Origin: Tabrizicola_A sp044377735
GTDB taxonomy: Bacteria; Pseudomonadota; Alphaproteobacteria; Rhodobacterales; Rhodobacteraceae
Reading direction: 5' to 3'
DNA length: 47,157 nt
Assembly: GCA_044377735.1 (NCBI GenBank)
Contig: JBILYK010000016.1
Location: 1-47,157, forward strand
Shown here: positions 7,211 to 15,282 of the stretch, one piece after another
Layout of the letters: every line of letters starts with the position of its first letter
Position numbering within the stretch: the stretch's first letter is position 1
The notes under the pieces: model-generated
The model's input: only the letters and a program-made list of their open reading frames with translations
Told to the model about the DNA's origin: nothing
Databases searched by the model: none
Position numbers and translations under genes: made by a program

Positions 7211-9358
7211 GTGGCGGGCTTGATGCGCTGGCTTATCTGGCCTTTGGAGGCGCTGTTGCAGCTGCGGGGCATGCTGTTCGCTTGGGTGCCAGTGTTTATG
7301 GCAGCCGGAATCGGGCTGTGGTTCGCGCTGGAGCGAGAGCCGGGGGGGCTGGCCTATGCTGTTACCGGGCTGGGCCTGTGCCTTGGCGCGTTGGCCGGGC
7401 GCTGGGGGGCAGAACTGGTGCGGCCGGTGGCGGTTGTGCTGGCCTGCCTTTGCATGGGGTTTCTGGCCGTTGGCGCGCGGGCGCATTGGGTGGCCGCCCC
7501 CATGCTGGAGCGGCCCTATTATGGGCCAGTGCAGGGCCGGATCGTGCAGATCGACCGGTCAGGCTCGGATGCCTTGCGCCTGACGCTGGACCATGTGGTG
7601 CTGGACCTAGCGCCAGACAAGACGCCCAAGCGGGTCCGCGTTTCGCTGATGGCGGGGGCGGTGGCGCCTGATCCGGGGCAGGTGGTGTTGATTACCGCGC
7701 GGCTCGCGGCACCCGAGGGTCCGACAGAACCCGGTGGGTTCGACTTTCGGCGCATGGCGTTTTTCGACGGCTTGGGCGCGGTCGGCTATAGCCGCACACC
7801 CTTGGTGCTGTGGGAGGAGCCAGAGCCGGGGGCGGATCTGGTCAACCGGCTGCGGATGCATCTGTCGCGCAGCATCATGGCGGCCTTGCCGGGGGATGCG
7901 GGGGCCTTCGCCAGCGGTGCGATGACTGGGGATCGGTCCGGTATTTCCCGCGAAACGGTCGAGGCGCTGCGTGATTCGAACCTCGCGCATCTTCTGGCGA
8001 TTTCGGGCATGAACATGGCCTTTCTCACTGGCTTTGTCTTTTTCCTCATGCGCTATGGGCTGGCCTTGGTGCCGCCTTTCGCGCTGCGGGTGAACACCAA
8101 GAAGTTGGCGGCAGTGGTGGCCTTTGGGGTGGCGCTGTTTTACCTCTTGCTGTCGGGGTCGAACGTCGCGACCGAGCGGGCGTTCTTGATGGTCTCGGTC
8201 ATGCTTGGCGCTGTGCTTTTGGACCGGCGTGCGCTCAGCCTGCGGTCGGTGGCGCTGGCGGGCTGTGTGCTGTTGATCTGGCAGCCAGAAAGCCTGACGG
8301 AACCGGGCTTTCAGTTGTCTTTTGCCGCCACGGTTGCGCTGATTGCGGCCTTTGATGCGCTGGATGGGCGGGTGATGCGTGAGCGTTTGCCGCGCTGGGT
8401 GATGCCGCTCTTCACGCTTGTGCTGTCCTCGGTGGTGGCAGGGATGGCAACCGCACCCTTTGCGGCGGCGCATTTCAACCGGTTCACCGATTACGGGTTG
8501 TTGGCGAACCTTCTGACTGTGCCGATGATGAGTGTGCTGATGGCGGCCGGTGCGATGGCGGCGTTGCTTGCACCCTTCGGACTGGCGATGCCGGCGCTGT
8601 GGCTGATGGAGCTGGCCGCGCGGTGGATCTTGTTTGTTGCCCATTGGGTGGCGGGGCTTGAGGGGGCGGTGACGCCCATTCCCGCGCCTGGGCCTTGGGC
8701 GGTGCCGTTGATTGCGGTGGCTGGGGTTTGGGCGGTGCTGATGCGCGGGCGAGCGCGGTTCTGCGCCGTGCTGCCCTTGGTGGTGGGGCTGGGGCTTTGG
8801 GCGCTGGCCGAGCGGCCGGTTTTGCTGATCAGCAGCGATGGGCGGCTTGTGGGGCTGATGGGGGATGGTGGGCGGGCCCTCTCTGCCAAGACCGGGGCAG
8901 GGTTCACCGCGACGAATTGGCTGGAAAAGGATGGCGATCTGGCCACGCAGGCCGTCGCGTTCGAGCGCGCGGGCTTTTCGGGGCCGAGGGGCGCGCGGGC
9001 CTTTGACTTGCGACCGCCGGGGTCTGAGGCGGTTGGCGCCCTGCGTGGTGTTGTGCTGGTGGACAAAGAGGGGGATGTGGCTGCGGCCTGTGCTGTGGCT
9101 GATCTGGTGATCGTGCCGGCATGGGTGGCTGGCATGCCGCCTGCAGGCTGCGCCCTGATCGATGCGGGCCTTCTGCGCCAGACGGGCGCGCTGGCGCTTT
9201 GGCACAGATCAGGCGCGTGGGAACTTGAGCCCGCTGCGCGCAGTACTCGCATTTGGATGGGGGCTGCAAAGGCACCGGTCTTGCCACGCCTGCGGGCCAT
9301 AAAAGCAGAGCCGCCCGTGACGGCGGCCGCCGCTGCACCAGATGCTGCAGATCAGTAG
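7211..9358 (+). CDS. comEC: ComEC/Rec2 family DNA-uptake channel protein
   Basis: This 715-residue polytopic inner-membrane protein would form the channel that imports single-stranded DNA during natural transformation. An N-terminal helical pair and DUF4131-like soluble domain (about residues 20-200) precede the competence domain core. The core has the family signature NLAHLLAISGMNMAFLTGF (about 255-275), GSNVATERAFLMVSVML and LTEPGFQLSFAATVALI. The C-terminal third has no HxHxDH metallo-beta-lactamase motif, so the nuclease-like domain is absent or degenerate, as is common in alphaproteobacteria. The GTG at 7211 follows AAG with no strong ribosome site, and an ATG at 7223 is an alternative. 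The 3' end overlaps lexA by seven bases on the opposite strand. Confidence 0.92.
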   Translation: MAGLMRWLIWPLEALLQLRGMLFAWVPVFMAAGIGLWFALEREPGGLAYAVTGLGLCLGALAGRWGAELVRPVAVVLACLCMGFLAVGARAHWVAAPMLERPYYGPVQGRIVQIDRSGSDALRLTLDHVVLDLAPDKTPKRVRVSLMAGAVAPDPGQVVLITARLAAPEGPTEPGGFDFRRMAFFDGLGAVGYSRTPLVLWEEPEPGADLVNRLRMHLSRSIMAALPGDAGAFASGAMTGDRSGISRETVEALRDSNLAHLLAISGMNMAFLTGFVFFLMRYGLALVPPFALRVNTKKLAAVVAFGVALFYLLLSGSNVATERAFLMVSVMLGAVLLDRRALSLRSVALAGCVLLIWQPESLTEPGFQLSFAATVALIAAFDALDGRVMRERLPRWVMPLFTLVLSSVVAGMATAPFAAAHFNRFTDYGLLANLLTVPMMSVLMAAGAMAALLAPFGLAMPALWLMELAARWILFVAHWVAGLEGAVTPIPAPGPWAVPLIAVAGVWAVLMRGRARFCAVLPLVVGLGLWALAERPVLLISSDGRLVGLMGDGGRALSAKTGAGFTATNWLEKDGDLATQAVAFERAGFSGPRGARAFDLRPPGSEAVGALRGVVLVDKEGDVAAACAVADLVIVPAWVAGMPPAGCALIDAGLLRQTGALALWHRSGAWELEPAARSTRIWMGAAKAPVLPRLRAIKAEPPVTAAAAAPDAADQ

Positions 9359-10038
9359 TTGCGGATCAGACCGACGAGACGGCCCTGCACCTTGACCATA
9401 TGGTCGGGAAAAACGCGGGTTTCATAGGCGGGGTTGGCCGCCTCAAGCGCGATCATGTTGCCCTTGCGGCGGAAGCGTTTCAGCGTTGCCTCATGGTCTT
9501 CGACCAAGGCCACTACGATGTCACCGTTTTCGGCGGTGCCCTGTTCGCGGATCACCACGATGTCGCCATCGTTGATCCCGGCCTCAATCATAGAATCGCC
9601 TTTGACTTCCAGCGCATAGTGCTGACCGCGCCCTGCCAGCATGCTGCCCGGCACGGCCACATGGTGCGAGACATGGCTGATCGCCTCAATCGGAACACCT
9701 GCGGCGATGCGGCCCATGACGGGCAGCTCCATCGCATGCACCGCCTCAAGCGGCATGGCACCGCGCGGCGGGTCGACCTTGTCGCCCTTGATGACCTTGG
9801 GCGAGAAGCCCTGCTTTTCCATCGCCTCGGGCAGTTTGACGATTTCCAGCGCCCGCGCCCGGTGGGCCAGACGGCGGATAAATCCGCGTTCTTCCAGTGC
9901 GGTGATCAGCCGGTGAATGCCGGATTTCGACCGCAGGTCGAGCGCATCCTTCATCTCGTCAAACGAGGGCGGCACACCATCGCGGTCCATCCGCGTCTTG
10001 ATGAAGTCAAGAAGTTCCAACTGTTTGCGCGTCAGCAT
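9352..10038 (-). CDS. lexA: LexA repressor
   Basis: This 228-residue SOS-response repressor dimerises on operators and cleaves itself when RecA filaments form. The N-terminal winged helix begins MLTRKQLELLDFI and includes RSKSGIHRLITALEERGFI. The scissile Ala-Gly is in GRIAAGVPIEA. The catalytic serine is in EVKGDSMIEAGI and the lysine in HEATLKRFRR. The length is at the long end, as usual in alphaproteobacteria (about 225-240). The start is followed upstream by a clear SOS box at 10070-10084, which shows autoregulation. It is the last gene of the trpG-to-lexA run on this strand, 79 bases after moeA, and it is convergent with comEC. Confidence 0.98.
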   Translation of the reverse strand: MLTRKQLELLDFIKTRMDRDGVPPSFDEMKDALDLRSKSGIHRLITALEERGFIRRLAHRARALEIVKLPEAMEKQGFSPKVIKGDKVDPPRGAMPLEAVHAMELPVMGRIAAGVPIEAISHVSHHVAVPGSMLAGRGQHYALEVKGDSMIEAGINDGDIVVIREQGTAENGDIVVALVEDHEATLKRFRRKGNMIALEAANPAYETRVFPDHMVKVQGRLVGLIRNY

Positions 10039-10069
10039 TCCACACCCCGTGGCCCGTTGTTTCCCTTAT

Positions 10070-10084
10070 GTTCTGCCCTTGTTC
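10070..10084. promoter_or_regulatory. SOS box (LexA operator) upstream of lexA
   Basis: GTTCTGCCCTTGTTC is a perfect GTTC-N7-GTTC direct repeat, the known LexA-binding consensus of alphaproteobacteria. It ends 32 bases before the lexA start codon. Confidence 0.9.
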
Positions 10085-10117
10085 CCGACTTGTGTCAAGA
10101 AAAACCTCTGCGGGCTG

Positions 10118-11299
10118 TCACAGCGGGATATAGTCCACCATTTCGCCTGCGCGCCGCGGCCCGTCGTCCATCGGGCGGACGAGAAGTGCGTCGGCCTCAG
10201 TCAGGATGCGCAGAAGGGCGCTGTCTTGCGAGGCAAAAGGGCTTATGCGGGGCAGGCTGTTGGTGGGGGACAGGCGGGCGCGCATGTAATGCACGCGCGG
10301 CCCAGCGGGGCCCATATCTTCGGCCAGCACGGCGCGGGCGGTGGGGGCAGGAGTGGCGGGAAGGCCCTGCATCGCGCGCAGCATGGGCAAGAGGAAGAGG
10401 TGGCCGCAAACAATGGCCGAAACCGGATTGCCGGGCAGGCCCAGCATAAGCGCTGGGCCAAGCCGCCCAGCCATCAGCGGCTTGCCGGGCCGCATGGCAA
10501 TCTTCCAAAACGCCCGTTCAAGGCCAAGATCGGATGCGACCTTGCCCACTAAATCATGGTCACCCACGGATGCGCCCCCGATGGTGACTATCAGATCAGC
10601 CCCTTCGGCGAGTTGAAAGACCTGCCGTAGATCTTCTTCGGTGTCGCGCGCGATGGGCAGCATCCGCACCTCGGCCCCTTCCGCGCGGGCCATCGCTTCC
10701 AGCGCAAAAAGGTTGGAGGCAACGATCTGATCTGGGCCGGGCTGATCGCCGGGCATCACCAACTCATCGCCCGTGGCGATCAGGGCGACGACGGGGCGGC
10801 GGGTGACCGTGATATCGGGGATGTTCATCGCGGCCAAGAGCGCAAGGTCCTTGGACGTCAGACGACGGGGGGCCGAAAGGGTGTCACCTTGCGCGAAATC
10901 TTGCCCGCGTTTGCGGATATTGGCATCAGGGCGGGCCGGCGCGGTGAGGGTGATGCCAGTTGAAGACGTACTCACATCCTCTTGAATAGCAATGGTTACC
11001 GCCCCTTTTGGTAAGGGCGCACCCGTGAAGATGCGCACCGATTGATCGGGGGTAAGGGTGCCTGCAAAGGCGTGGCCCGCACCGGCCTCGCCAATGACGG
11101 TAAAAGTGGTGCCGGTGTCGCCCGCACGGCCGAGAGCGTAACCGTCCATCGCGCTTGCGTCAAAGGGGGGTTGGGTCAGCTTGGCGGTGGCAGGTTCAGC
11201 CAGCACGCGGCCTGCGGCCTGGCGCAAGAGAACCGTTTCGCAGGACAGCGGAGTTATAAGGGCAAAGCAGCGCTGAAGCGCCTCATCCACCGTGATCAT
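10118..11299 (-). CDS. moeA: Molybdopterin molybdenumtransferase MoeA
   Basis: This 393-residue enzyme inserts molybdate into adenylated molybdopterin in the last step of molybdenum-cofactor synthesis. Family landmarks are PPFDASAMDGYAL (about 44-56), GEAGAGHAF, IFTGAPLPKGAVTIAIQED, ALIATGDELVMPG, VTIGGASVGDHDLV and MRPGKPLMAGRLGPALMLGLPGNPVSAIV. The C-terminal beta-barrel follows. It overlaps moaC by four bases (translational coupling) and ends 79 bases before lexA. The window also contains a molybdenum hydroxylase at 37-41 kb that would use its product. Confidence 0.97.
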   Translation of the reverse strand: MITVDEALQRCFALITPLSCETVLLRQAAGRVLAEPATAKLTQPPFDASAMDGYALGRAGDTGTTFTVIGEAGAGHAFAGTLTPDQSVRIFTGAPLPKGAVTIAIQEDVSTSSTGITLTAPARPDANIRKRGQDFAQGDTLSAPRRLTSKDLALLAAMNIPDITVTRRPVVALIATGDELVMPGDQPGPDQIVASNLFALEAMARAEGAEVRMLPIARDTEEDLRQVFQLAEGADLIVTIGGASVGDHDLVGKVASDLGLERAFWKIAMRPGKPLMAGRLGPALMLGLPGNPVSAIVCGHLFLLPMLRAMQGLPATPAPTARAVLAEDMGPAGPRVHYMRARLSPTNSLPRISPFASQDSALLRILTEADALLVRPMDDGPRRAGEMVDYIPL

Positions 11300-11790
11300 G
11301 CGTCGGCCTCATAGCGGCCAGATTTTCCGCCGTCTTTCAGGATGAGGCGAATCCCTTCGATGCGCATGGATTTTTCCACCGCCTTCACCATGTCGTAGAT
11401 GGTCAAGCAGGCGACTGACACGGCGGTCAGCGCCTCCATCTCGACCCCGGTCTGGCCGCCGGTTTTCACCGTTGCCTCGACCACGATGCCGGGAAGGCTG
11501 TGGTCTGGGGTCAGATCAAGCGACACCTTGGTGATGGGCAACGGGTGGCACAGCGGGATGAGATCGGCCGTTTTCTTGGCCGCCATGATGCCTGCCAGCC
11601 GGGCAATACCCAAGACATCGCCCTTCCTCGCGCGTCCTTCGGTGATGAGCGAAAGGGTCTCGGCCGACATCACCACATGGCCGCGCGCCACTGCGACGCG
11701 GTCGGTCACCAGTTTTTGCGACACATCTACCATATGGGCTTGGCCCTGATCGTCGAAATGGGTGAGGCCAGAGGCGGTGGGCGTGCTCAT
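11296..11790 (-). CDS. moaC: Cyclic pyranopterin monophosphate synthase MoaC
   Basis: This 164-residue enzyme of molybdenum-cofactor synthesis converts the MoaA product 3',8-cyclo-GTP into cyclic pyranopterin monophosphate. Sequence signatures are LTHFDDQGQAHMVDVSQK, KKTADLIPLCHPLPIT (with the conserved Lys and His) and GVEMEALTAVSVACLTIYDMVKA. Length and ends fit the family. The start overlaps trpC by four bases and the stop overlaps moeA by four, so trpC-moaC-moeA are translationally coupled. Confidence 0.98.
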   Translation of the reverse strand: MSTPTASGLTHFDDQGQAHMVDVSQKLVTDRVAVARGHVVMSAETLSLITEGRARKGDVLGIARLAGIMAAKKTADLIPLCHPLPITKVSLDLTPDHSLPGIVVEATVKTGGQTGVEMEALTAVSVACLTIYDMVKAVEKSMRIEGIRLILKDGGKSGRYEADA

Positions 11791-12599
11791 GCGCCGCCCT
11801 CGGCGGAGAGGGGGCGGGAAAGGATGGCACGCGTGGCGGCGGTGACATCGGCCTGACGCATCAGCGCCTCGCCGATCAGGAAGCAGCGCGCGCCGTAGGC
11901 GGCGACATCGGCCAGATCGGCGGGGGTGAAAAGGCCGGATTCCGACACGATCAGCCGATCTTCGGGCACATGGCGCGCAAGATCACGGGTGGTTTGCAGC
12001 GTGACCTCAAAGCTGTGCAGGTTGCGGTTGTTGATGCCGATCAGAGGCGATTTCAGCCGCGTCGCGCGGTCAAGCTCGGCCCGGTCATGCACCTCGATCA
12101 ACACGTCCATGCCATAGGCGAAGGCGGATGCTTCAAGGTCAGCCGCTTGGGCGTCGCTGACCGAGGCCATGATGATAAGGATGCAATCGGCCGACAGGGC
12201 GCGGGATTCTGCGACCTGATAGGTGTCGTAGAGAAAATCCTTGCGCAGGCAAGGCAGGGTAACCGCGCCATGGGCGGCCACCAGAAAGCTGTCCTCGCCT
12301 TGGAACGAGGGGGTGTCGGTCAGGACCGACAGGCAGGTGGCACCGCCCGCCTCATAGGCGCGGGCAAGGTCTGGCGGGTTGAAATCGGCGCGGATCAGGC
12401 CCTTGGAGGGGCTGGCCTTTTTGATCTCGGCGATCAGCCCATAGCCCTTGGCGGCAGCGTCCGAAAGCGCGCGGGCAAAGCCGCGCGGGGCGGGGGCAGA
12501 TTTGGCCGCCGCCTCGACATCGGCCAAGGCGCGCGCAGCCTTGCGGGCGGCGACCTCTTCGAGCTTGTAGGCCTTGATGCGGTCAAGAATGGTCGACAT
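11787..12599 (-). CDS. trpC: Indole-3-glycerol phosphate synthase
   Basis: This 270-residue TIM-barrel enzyme closes the indole ring in tryptophan synthesis. It begins MSTILDRIKAYKLEEVAARK and contains LIAEIKKASPSKGLIR (the catalytic lysine strand), CLRKDFLYDTYQV, LIEVHDRAELDRA, PLIGINNRNLHSFEV and IVSESGLFTPADL. The frame is open for a further 159 codons upstream, but the ATG at 12599 gives the normal length and follows AAGGA. The upstream stretch is the intergenic repeat and the antisense of ung. It is separated from ung by about 136 bases holding the second copy of the hairpin repeat. Confidence 0.97.
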   Translation of the reverse strand: MSTILDRIKAYKLEEVAARKAARALADVEAAAKSAPAPRGFARALSDAAAKGYGLIAEIKKASPSKGLIRADFNPPDLARAYEAGGATCLSVLTDTPSFQGEDSFLVAAHGAVTLPCLRKDFLYDTYQVAESRALSADCILIIMASVSDAQAADLEASAFAYGMDVLIEVHDRAELDRATRLKSPLIGINNRNLHSFEVTLQTTRDLARHVPEDRLIVSESGLFTPADLADVAAYGARCFLIGEALMRQADVTAATRAILSRPLSAEGGA

Positions 12600-12636
12600 G
12601 GTCAGCTTCCTTCCGGCCGGTTCCTTTGGCTGGCGG

Positions 12637-12690
12637 CCGGGGGTTTCACACCCCCGGACGCCCGTGGGATATTTGGGCCACATTGAAGGC
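12637..12690. repeat. Intergenic hairpin repeat, copy 2
   Basis: This is the second copy of the unit at 4209-4262, with three differences in 54 bases. It has the same 7-bp stem (12637-12643 / 12651-12657) and the same TTTCACA loop. It lies in the gap between ung and trpC on the reverse strand and may act as a transcript-processing or attenuating hairpin there. Confidence 0.85.
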
Positions 12691-12735
12691 CGGGTCCAGT
12701 GTGGGTTTAGCCTTTGGGCATGCGGAAGGGAAGCC

Positions 12736-13380
12736 TCAGGCCGCCCAGTCGATGGGGGGCTGACCTTGGGCGATGAGCCAGCGGTTCGTGGCCGAGAAGG
12801 GGCGTGAGCCAAAGAAGCCGCGATGGGCCGAGAGGGGTGAGGGGTGGGGACTGTGCACAAAGAGGTGGCCGTCGCGGGGCAGGCGCGTGCAGAGAGTTTG
12901 GGCGGGTGCGCCCCACAGAAGGAAGGCTTTGGGACCATCGCCGGCAAGGGCGGCGAGGATTTGCGTGATGAGGGGCTGCCATCCCCAGTCTTTGTGGCCG
13001 TTCGCCTGATTGCAGGGCACGGTGAGGGCCGTGTTGAGCAGGAGCACCCCTTGCGCCGCCCAAGCCGTGAGGTCACCGTCGGGCTTGGTTTGGCCGATGT
13101 CGGTGGCCAGTTCGGTGAGAATGTTTTTCAAGGAATGCCTCGGCGGCGCGTCCTTTGGGAAGGAGAACGCGAGCCCGGTGGCACGGCCGGGGGTGGGGTA
13201 GGGGTCTTGGCCCAGGATCACGACGCGGGTTTTGTCGCGCGGGGTGAGCCGCAGAGCGCGGAACGGGTCGGCGGGTTGCCAGGCCGGTGCTTGTGCGAGG
13301 CGGTCGCGCAGGGCGGGCCAGTCGGTGGTAAAGAAGGGCAGGTCGGCCCAAGTCCGGGGCGGGGCTGGGATGTCAGGCAT
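12736..13380 (-). CDS. ung: Uracil-DNA glycosylase, family 1
   Basis: This 214-residue repair enzyme removes uracil from DNA. Motif A reads VVILGQDPYPTPGRATGLAFSF. The catalytic Asp and the general GQDPY core are present, but the usual His after GQDPY is Pro and the following residues diverge from the enterobacterial GPGQAHG. The leucine-loop motif HPSPLSAHRGFFG carries the expected histidine. LLLNTALTV is also typical. It is slightly short (E. coli about 229). The start overlaps the trpD stop by eight bases, so it is cotranscribed with trpG-trpD. Its position inside a tryptophan operon is unusual. Activity is very likely retained. Confidence 0.94.
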   Translation of the reverse strand: MPDIPAPPRTWADLPFFTTDWPALRDRLAQAPAWQPADPFRALRLTPRDKTRVVILGQDPYPTPGRATGLAFSFPKDAPPRHSLKNILTELATDIGQTKPDGDLTAWAAQGVLLLNTALTVPCNQANGHKDWGWQPLITQILAALAGDGPKAFLLWGAPAQTLCTRLPRDGHLFVHSPHPSPLSAHRGFFGSRPFSATNRWLIAQGQPPIDWAA

Positions 13381-14386
13381 TCGTCAGTCGGGCCAATGCC
13401 TCGATCTTGGCCTTTGCTTTGCCGGAATCCAGGCTTGCACGCGCGATTTCAACGCCTTCCTTGAGGGTCTTTGCGCGATCTGCCACCACGAGTGCCGCGG
13501 CGGCGTTCAACAGCACCGCGTCGCGGAAGCCGCCTTTGGCCCCATCCAGCAGTGCACGGAAGGCCACGGCGTTTTCGGCGGGGGTGCCGCCCTGAATCGC
13601 CTCGAACGGGTAGGCGGGCAGGCCTGCGTCTTCGGGGTGCACGGTGAATTCGCGGATCTCGCCTGCATTCAGTTCCACCACGGGCGAGGCCGCGACGATG
13701 GAAAGCTCATCCGAGCCGTCGCCGCCATGCACCAGCCATGCCTTTTCCGACCCAAGGGCACGCAGCGTCTCGGCCATCGGGCGGATCAGAGCGGCGGAAA
13801 ACGCGCCGGTGAGTTGGCGTTTGACGCCTGCGGGGTTGGTCAGGGGGCCAAGGATGTTGAAGATGGTGCGGGTGCCAAGCTCCATCCGCACGGGCGCCAC
13901 ATGGCGGGTGGCGGGGTGGTGCATGGGGGCCATCATGAAGCCGATGCCGGCCTCATTCAGGCAGCGTTCCACAACTTCGGGGCCGACCATCACGTTAAGG
14001 CCCATCTCGGTGAGCGCATCCGCAGCGCCGGATTTGGAACTGAGGTTGCGGTTGCCGTGTTTGGCGACCGGCACGCCTGCGCCTGCGACGACGAAGGCTG
14101 TGGCGGTGGAGATGTTCAGCGTGCCCTTGCCGTCGCCGCCGGTACCGACGATGTCCATCGCCCCTTTCGGCGCGCGCACGGCGTTGCATTTGGCGCGCAT
14201 CACGCTTGCGGCCGCGGCGTATTCATCCACCGTCTCGCCGCGTACACGCAGCGCCATCAGGAAGCCGCCCATTTGCGCAGGCGTTGCCGCGCCTTCGAAA
14301 AGCGCGGTGAAGGCGGCTTCGGCCTCTCCCCTTGTCAGGGGGCGGGAGGCGGCAATGCCGATCAGGGGTTTGAGGATGTCGCTCAT
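13373..14386 (-). CDS. trpD: Anthranilate phosphoribosyltransferase
   Basis: This 337-residue enzyme transfers phosphoribose from PRPP to anthranilate, the second step of the tryptophan branch. The PRPP-binding loop GTGGDGKGTLNISTATAFV, AKHGNRNLSSKSGAADAL, HPATRHVAPVRMELGTRTIFNILGPLTNPA and VHGGDGSDELSI are all present at the expected places. The start overlaps trpG by four bases and the end overlaps ung by eight, showing a tightly packed operon. Confidence 0.98.
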   Translation of the reverse strand: MSDILKPLIGIAASRPLTRGEAEAAFTALFEGAATPAQMGGFLMALRVRGETVDEYAAAASVMRAKCNAVRAPKGAMDIVGTGGDGKGTLNISTATAFVVAGAGVPVAKHGNRNLSSKSGAADALTEMGLNVMVGPEVVERCLNEAGIGFMMAPMHHPATRHVAPVRMELGTRTIFNILGPLTNPAGVKRQLTGAFSAALIRPMAETLRALGSEKAWLVHGGDGSDELSIVAASPVVELNAGEIREFTVHPEDAGLPAYPFEAIQGGTPAENAVAFRALLDGAKGGFRDAVLLNAAAALVVADRAKTLKEGVEIARASLDSGKAKAKIEALARLTNA

Positions 14387-14970
14387 GCTGGGACCTTTGC
14401 CTTGGCCGCATCAAGGAAATTCTTCAACAGCTGATGCCCGTGTTCGGAGGCAATGCTTTCGGGGTGAAACTGCACCCCTTCGATCCGCTTTTCGCGGTGC
14501 CGCAGGCCCATGATGGTGCCGTCTTCCAGCCAAGCGGTGACTTCAAGGCAGTCAGGCAGGGTTTTGCGGTCAACCACCAAGGAATGATAGCGGGTGGCTA
14601 GGAAAGGCGAGGGCAGGCCGCCAAACATGCCTTTTCCTTCATGGTGCATCGCGCCCATCTTGCCATGCACAATCTCGTGGCAGCGGACCACATCGCCGCC
14701 AAAGGCCTCGCCGATGGTCTGGTGACCAAGGCAGACGCCCAAAAGCGGCACATCGGCGGCAGCGGCGGCACGGGTCAGCGGGATGCAGATGCCAGCCTGA
14801 GCCGGATCACAAGGGCCGGGCGACAGGACAATCAGCTCGGGTTTGAGCGCAAGCGCCTCTTGCACTGTCAGCGCATCATTTCGCAGAACCTGCACATCTG
14901 CGCCCAACTCGCCCAGATAATGAACGAGGTTGTAGGTAAAGCTGTCGTAGTTGTCGATCAAAAGCAGCAT
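14383..14970 (-). CDS. trpG: Anthranilate synthase component II (glutamine amidotransferase)
   Basis: This 195-residue class I amidotransferase subunit supplies ammonia to TrpE, and may also serve aminodeoxychorismate synthase. The triad is visible: Cys in LLGVCLGHQTIGEAFGG, and His and Glu in GVQFHPESIASEHG. The oxyanion strand LSPGPCDPAQAG and the N-terminal LLLIDNYDSFTYNLVHYLG are typical. The partner gene trpE, usually upstream in this order of bacteria, is not in the window. No ribosome-binding site precedes the ATG. The 25 bases before it are AT-rich, with a TACAAT box on the reverse strand at 14994-14999 that could be a -10 element. The mRNA may therefore have a very short leader. Confidence 0.96.
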   Translation of the reverse strand: MLLLIDNYDSFTYNLVHYLGELGADVQVLRNDALTVQEALALKPELIVLSPGPCDPAQAGICIPLTRAAAAADVPLLGVCLGHQTIGEAFGGDVVRCHEIVHGKMGAMHHEGKGMFGGLPSPFLATRYHSLVVDRKTLPDCLEVTAWLEDGTIMGLRHREKRIEGVQFHPESIASEHGHQLLKNFLDAAKAKVPA

Positions 14971-15282
14971 GTTTTATGCAACCATATGTTTTTATTGTAC
15001 ATCGGTTTTTGCGAGAACGTCTGATACCCGCCAAAATACCCGCATTCTTCTTTGGTACCTTCGCCAGACAGCCCATATCGCCGAGACCTTGCAAAACTTA
15101 TCGCTGAACCTGTCAGCACTGTAAACCGGCACTATGAGCAATGGGGGTGGCCCATTCGGGGCACGACAGCGCCTGACCGACCTCACCGCGCCGGTGGTGG
15201 TGCAACAAGGTCCGATAGTCATTGACAGCGCTTGGGCAGCGGGTACTTTTCCCAAAAGTCGAGTTAACCGGAGGAGTGTATG
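14971..15282. other. Unassigned DNA between trpG and the carbamoylase gene
   Basis: This 312-base gap holds no complete gene. It starts with an AT-rich promoter-like stretch next to trpG. On the plus strand, 15025-15222 is open without a start codon and includes RRDLAKLIAEPVSTVNRHYE, which resembles a helix-turn-helix relic. The overlapping frame gives NTRILLWYLRQTAHIAETLQ and then a stop. Neither could be assigned to a family. GGAGGAG at 15270-15276 is the ribosome site of the next gene. Confidence 0.5.

Noticed and set aside
7607..9205. A 532-codon open frame on the strand opposite comEC
   Set aside because: It is rich in His, Arg, Gln and Pro with no domain pattern, while the plus strand encodes a coherent ComEC. 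Long mirror frames are usual in GC-rich genes.
10039..10117. A molybdenum-cofactor riboswitch near moeA/moaC
   Set aside because: The Moco genes are coupled to trpC by four-base overlaps and have no leader of their own, and the 79-base gap before lexA holds only the SOS box and promoter.
11787..13076. A 429-residue trpC with a long N-terminal extension
   Set aside because: The extra 159 codons run through the hairpin repeat and the antisense of ung. The ATG at 12599 gives the normal protein.
14971..15282. A trp leader peptide/attenuator upstream of trpG
   Set aside because: No short frame with tandem Trp codons and no terminator/antiterminator pair is visible on the trpG strand.
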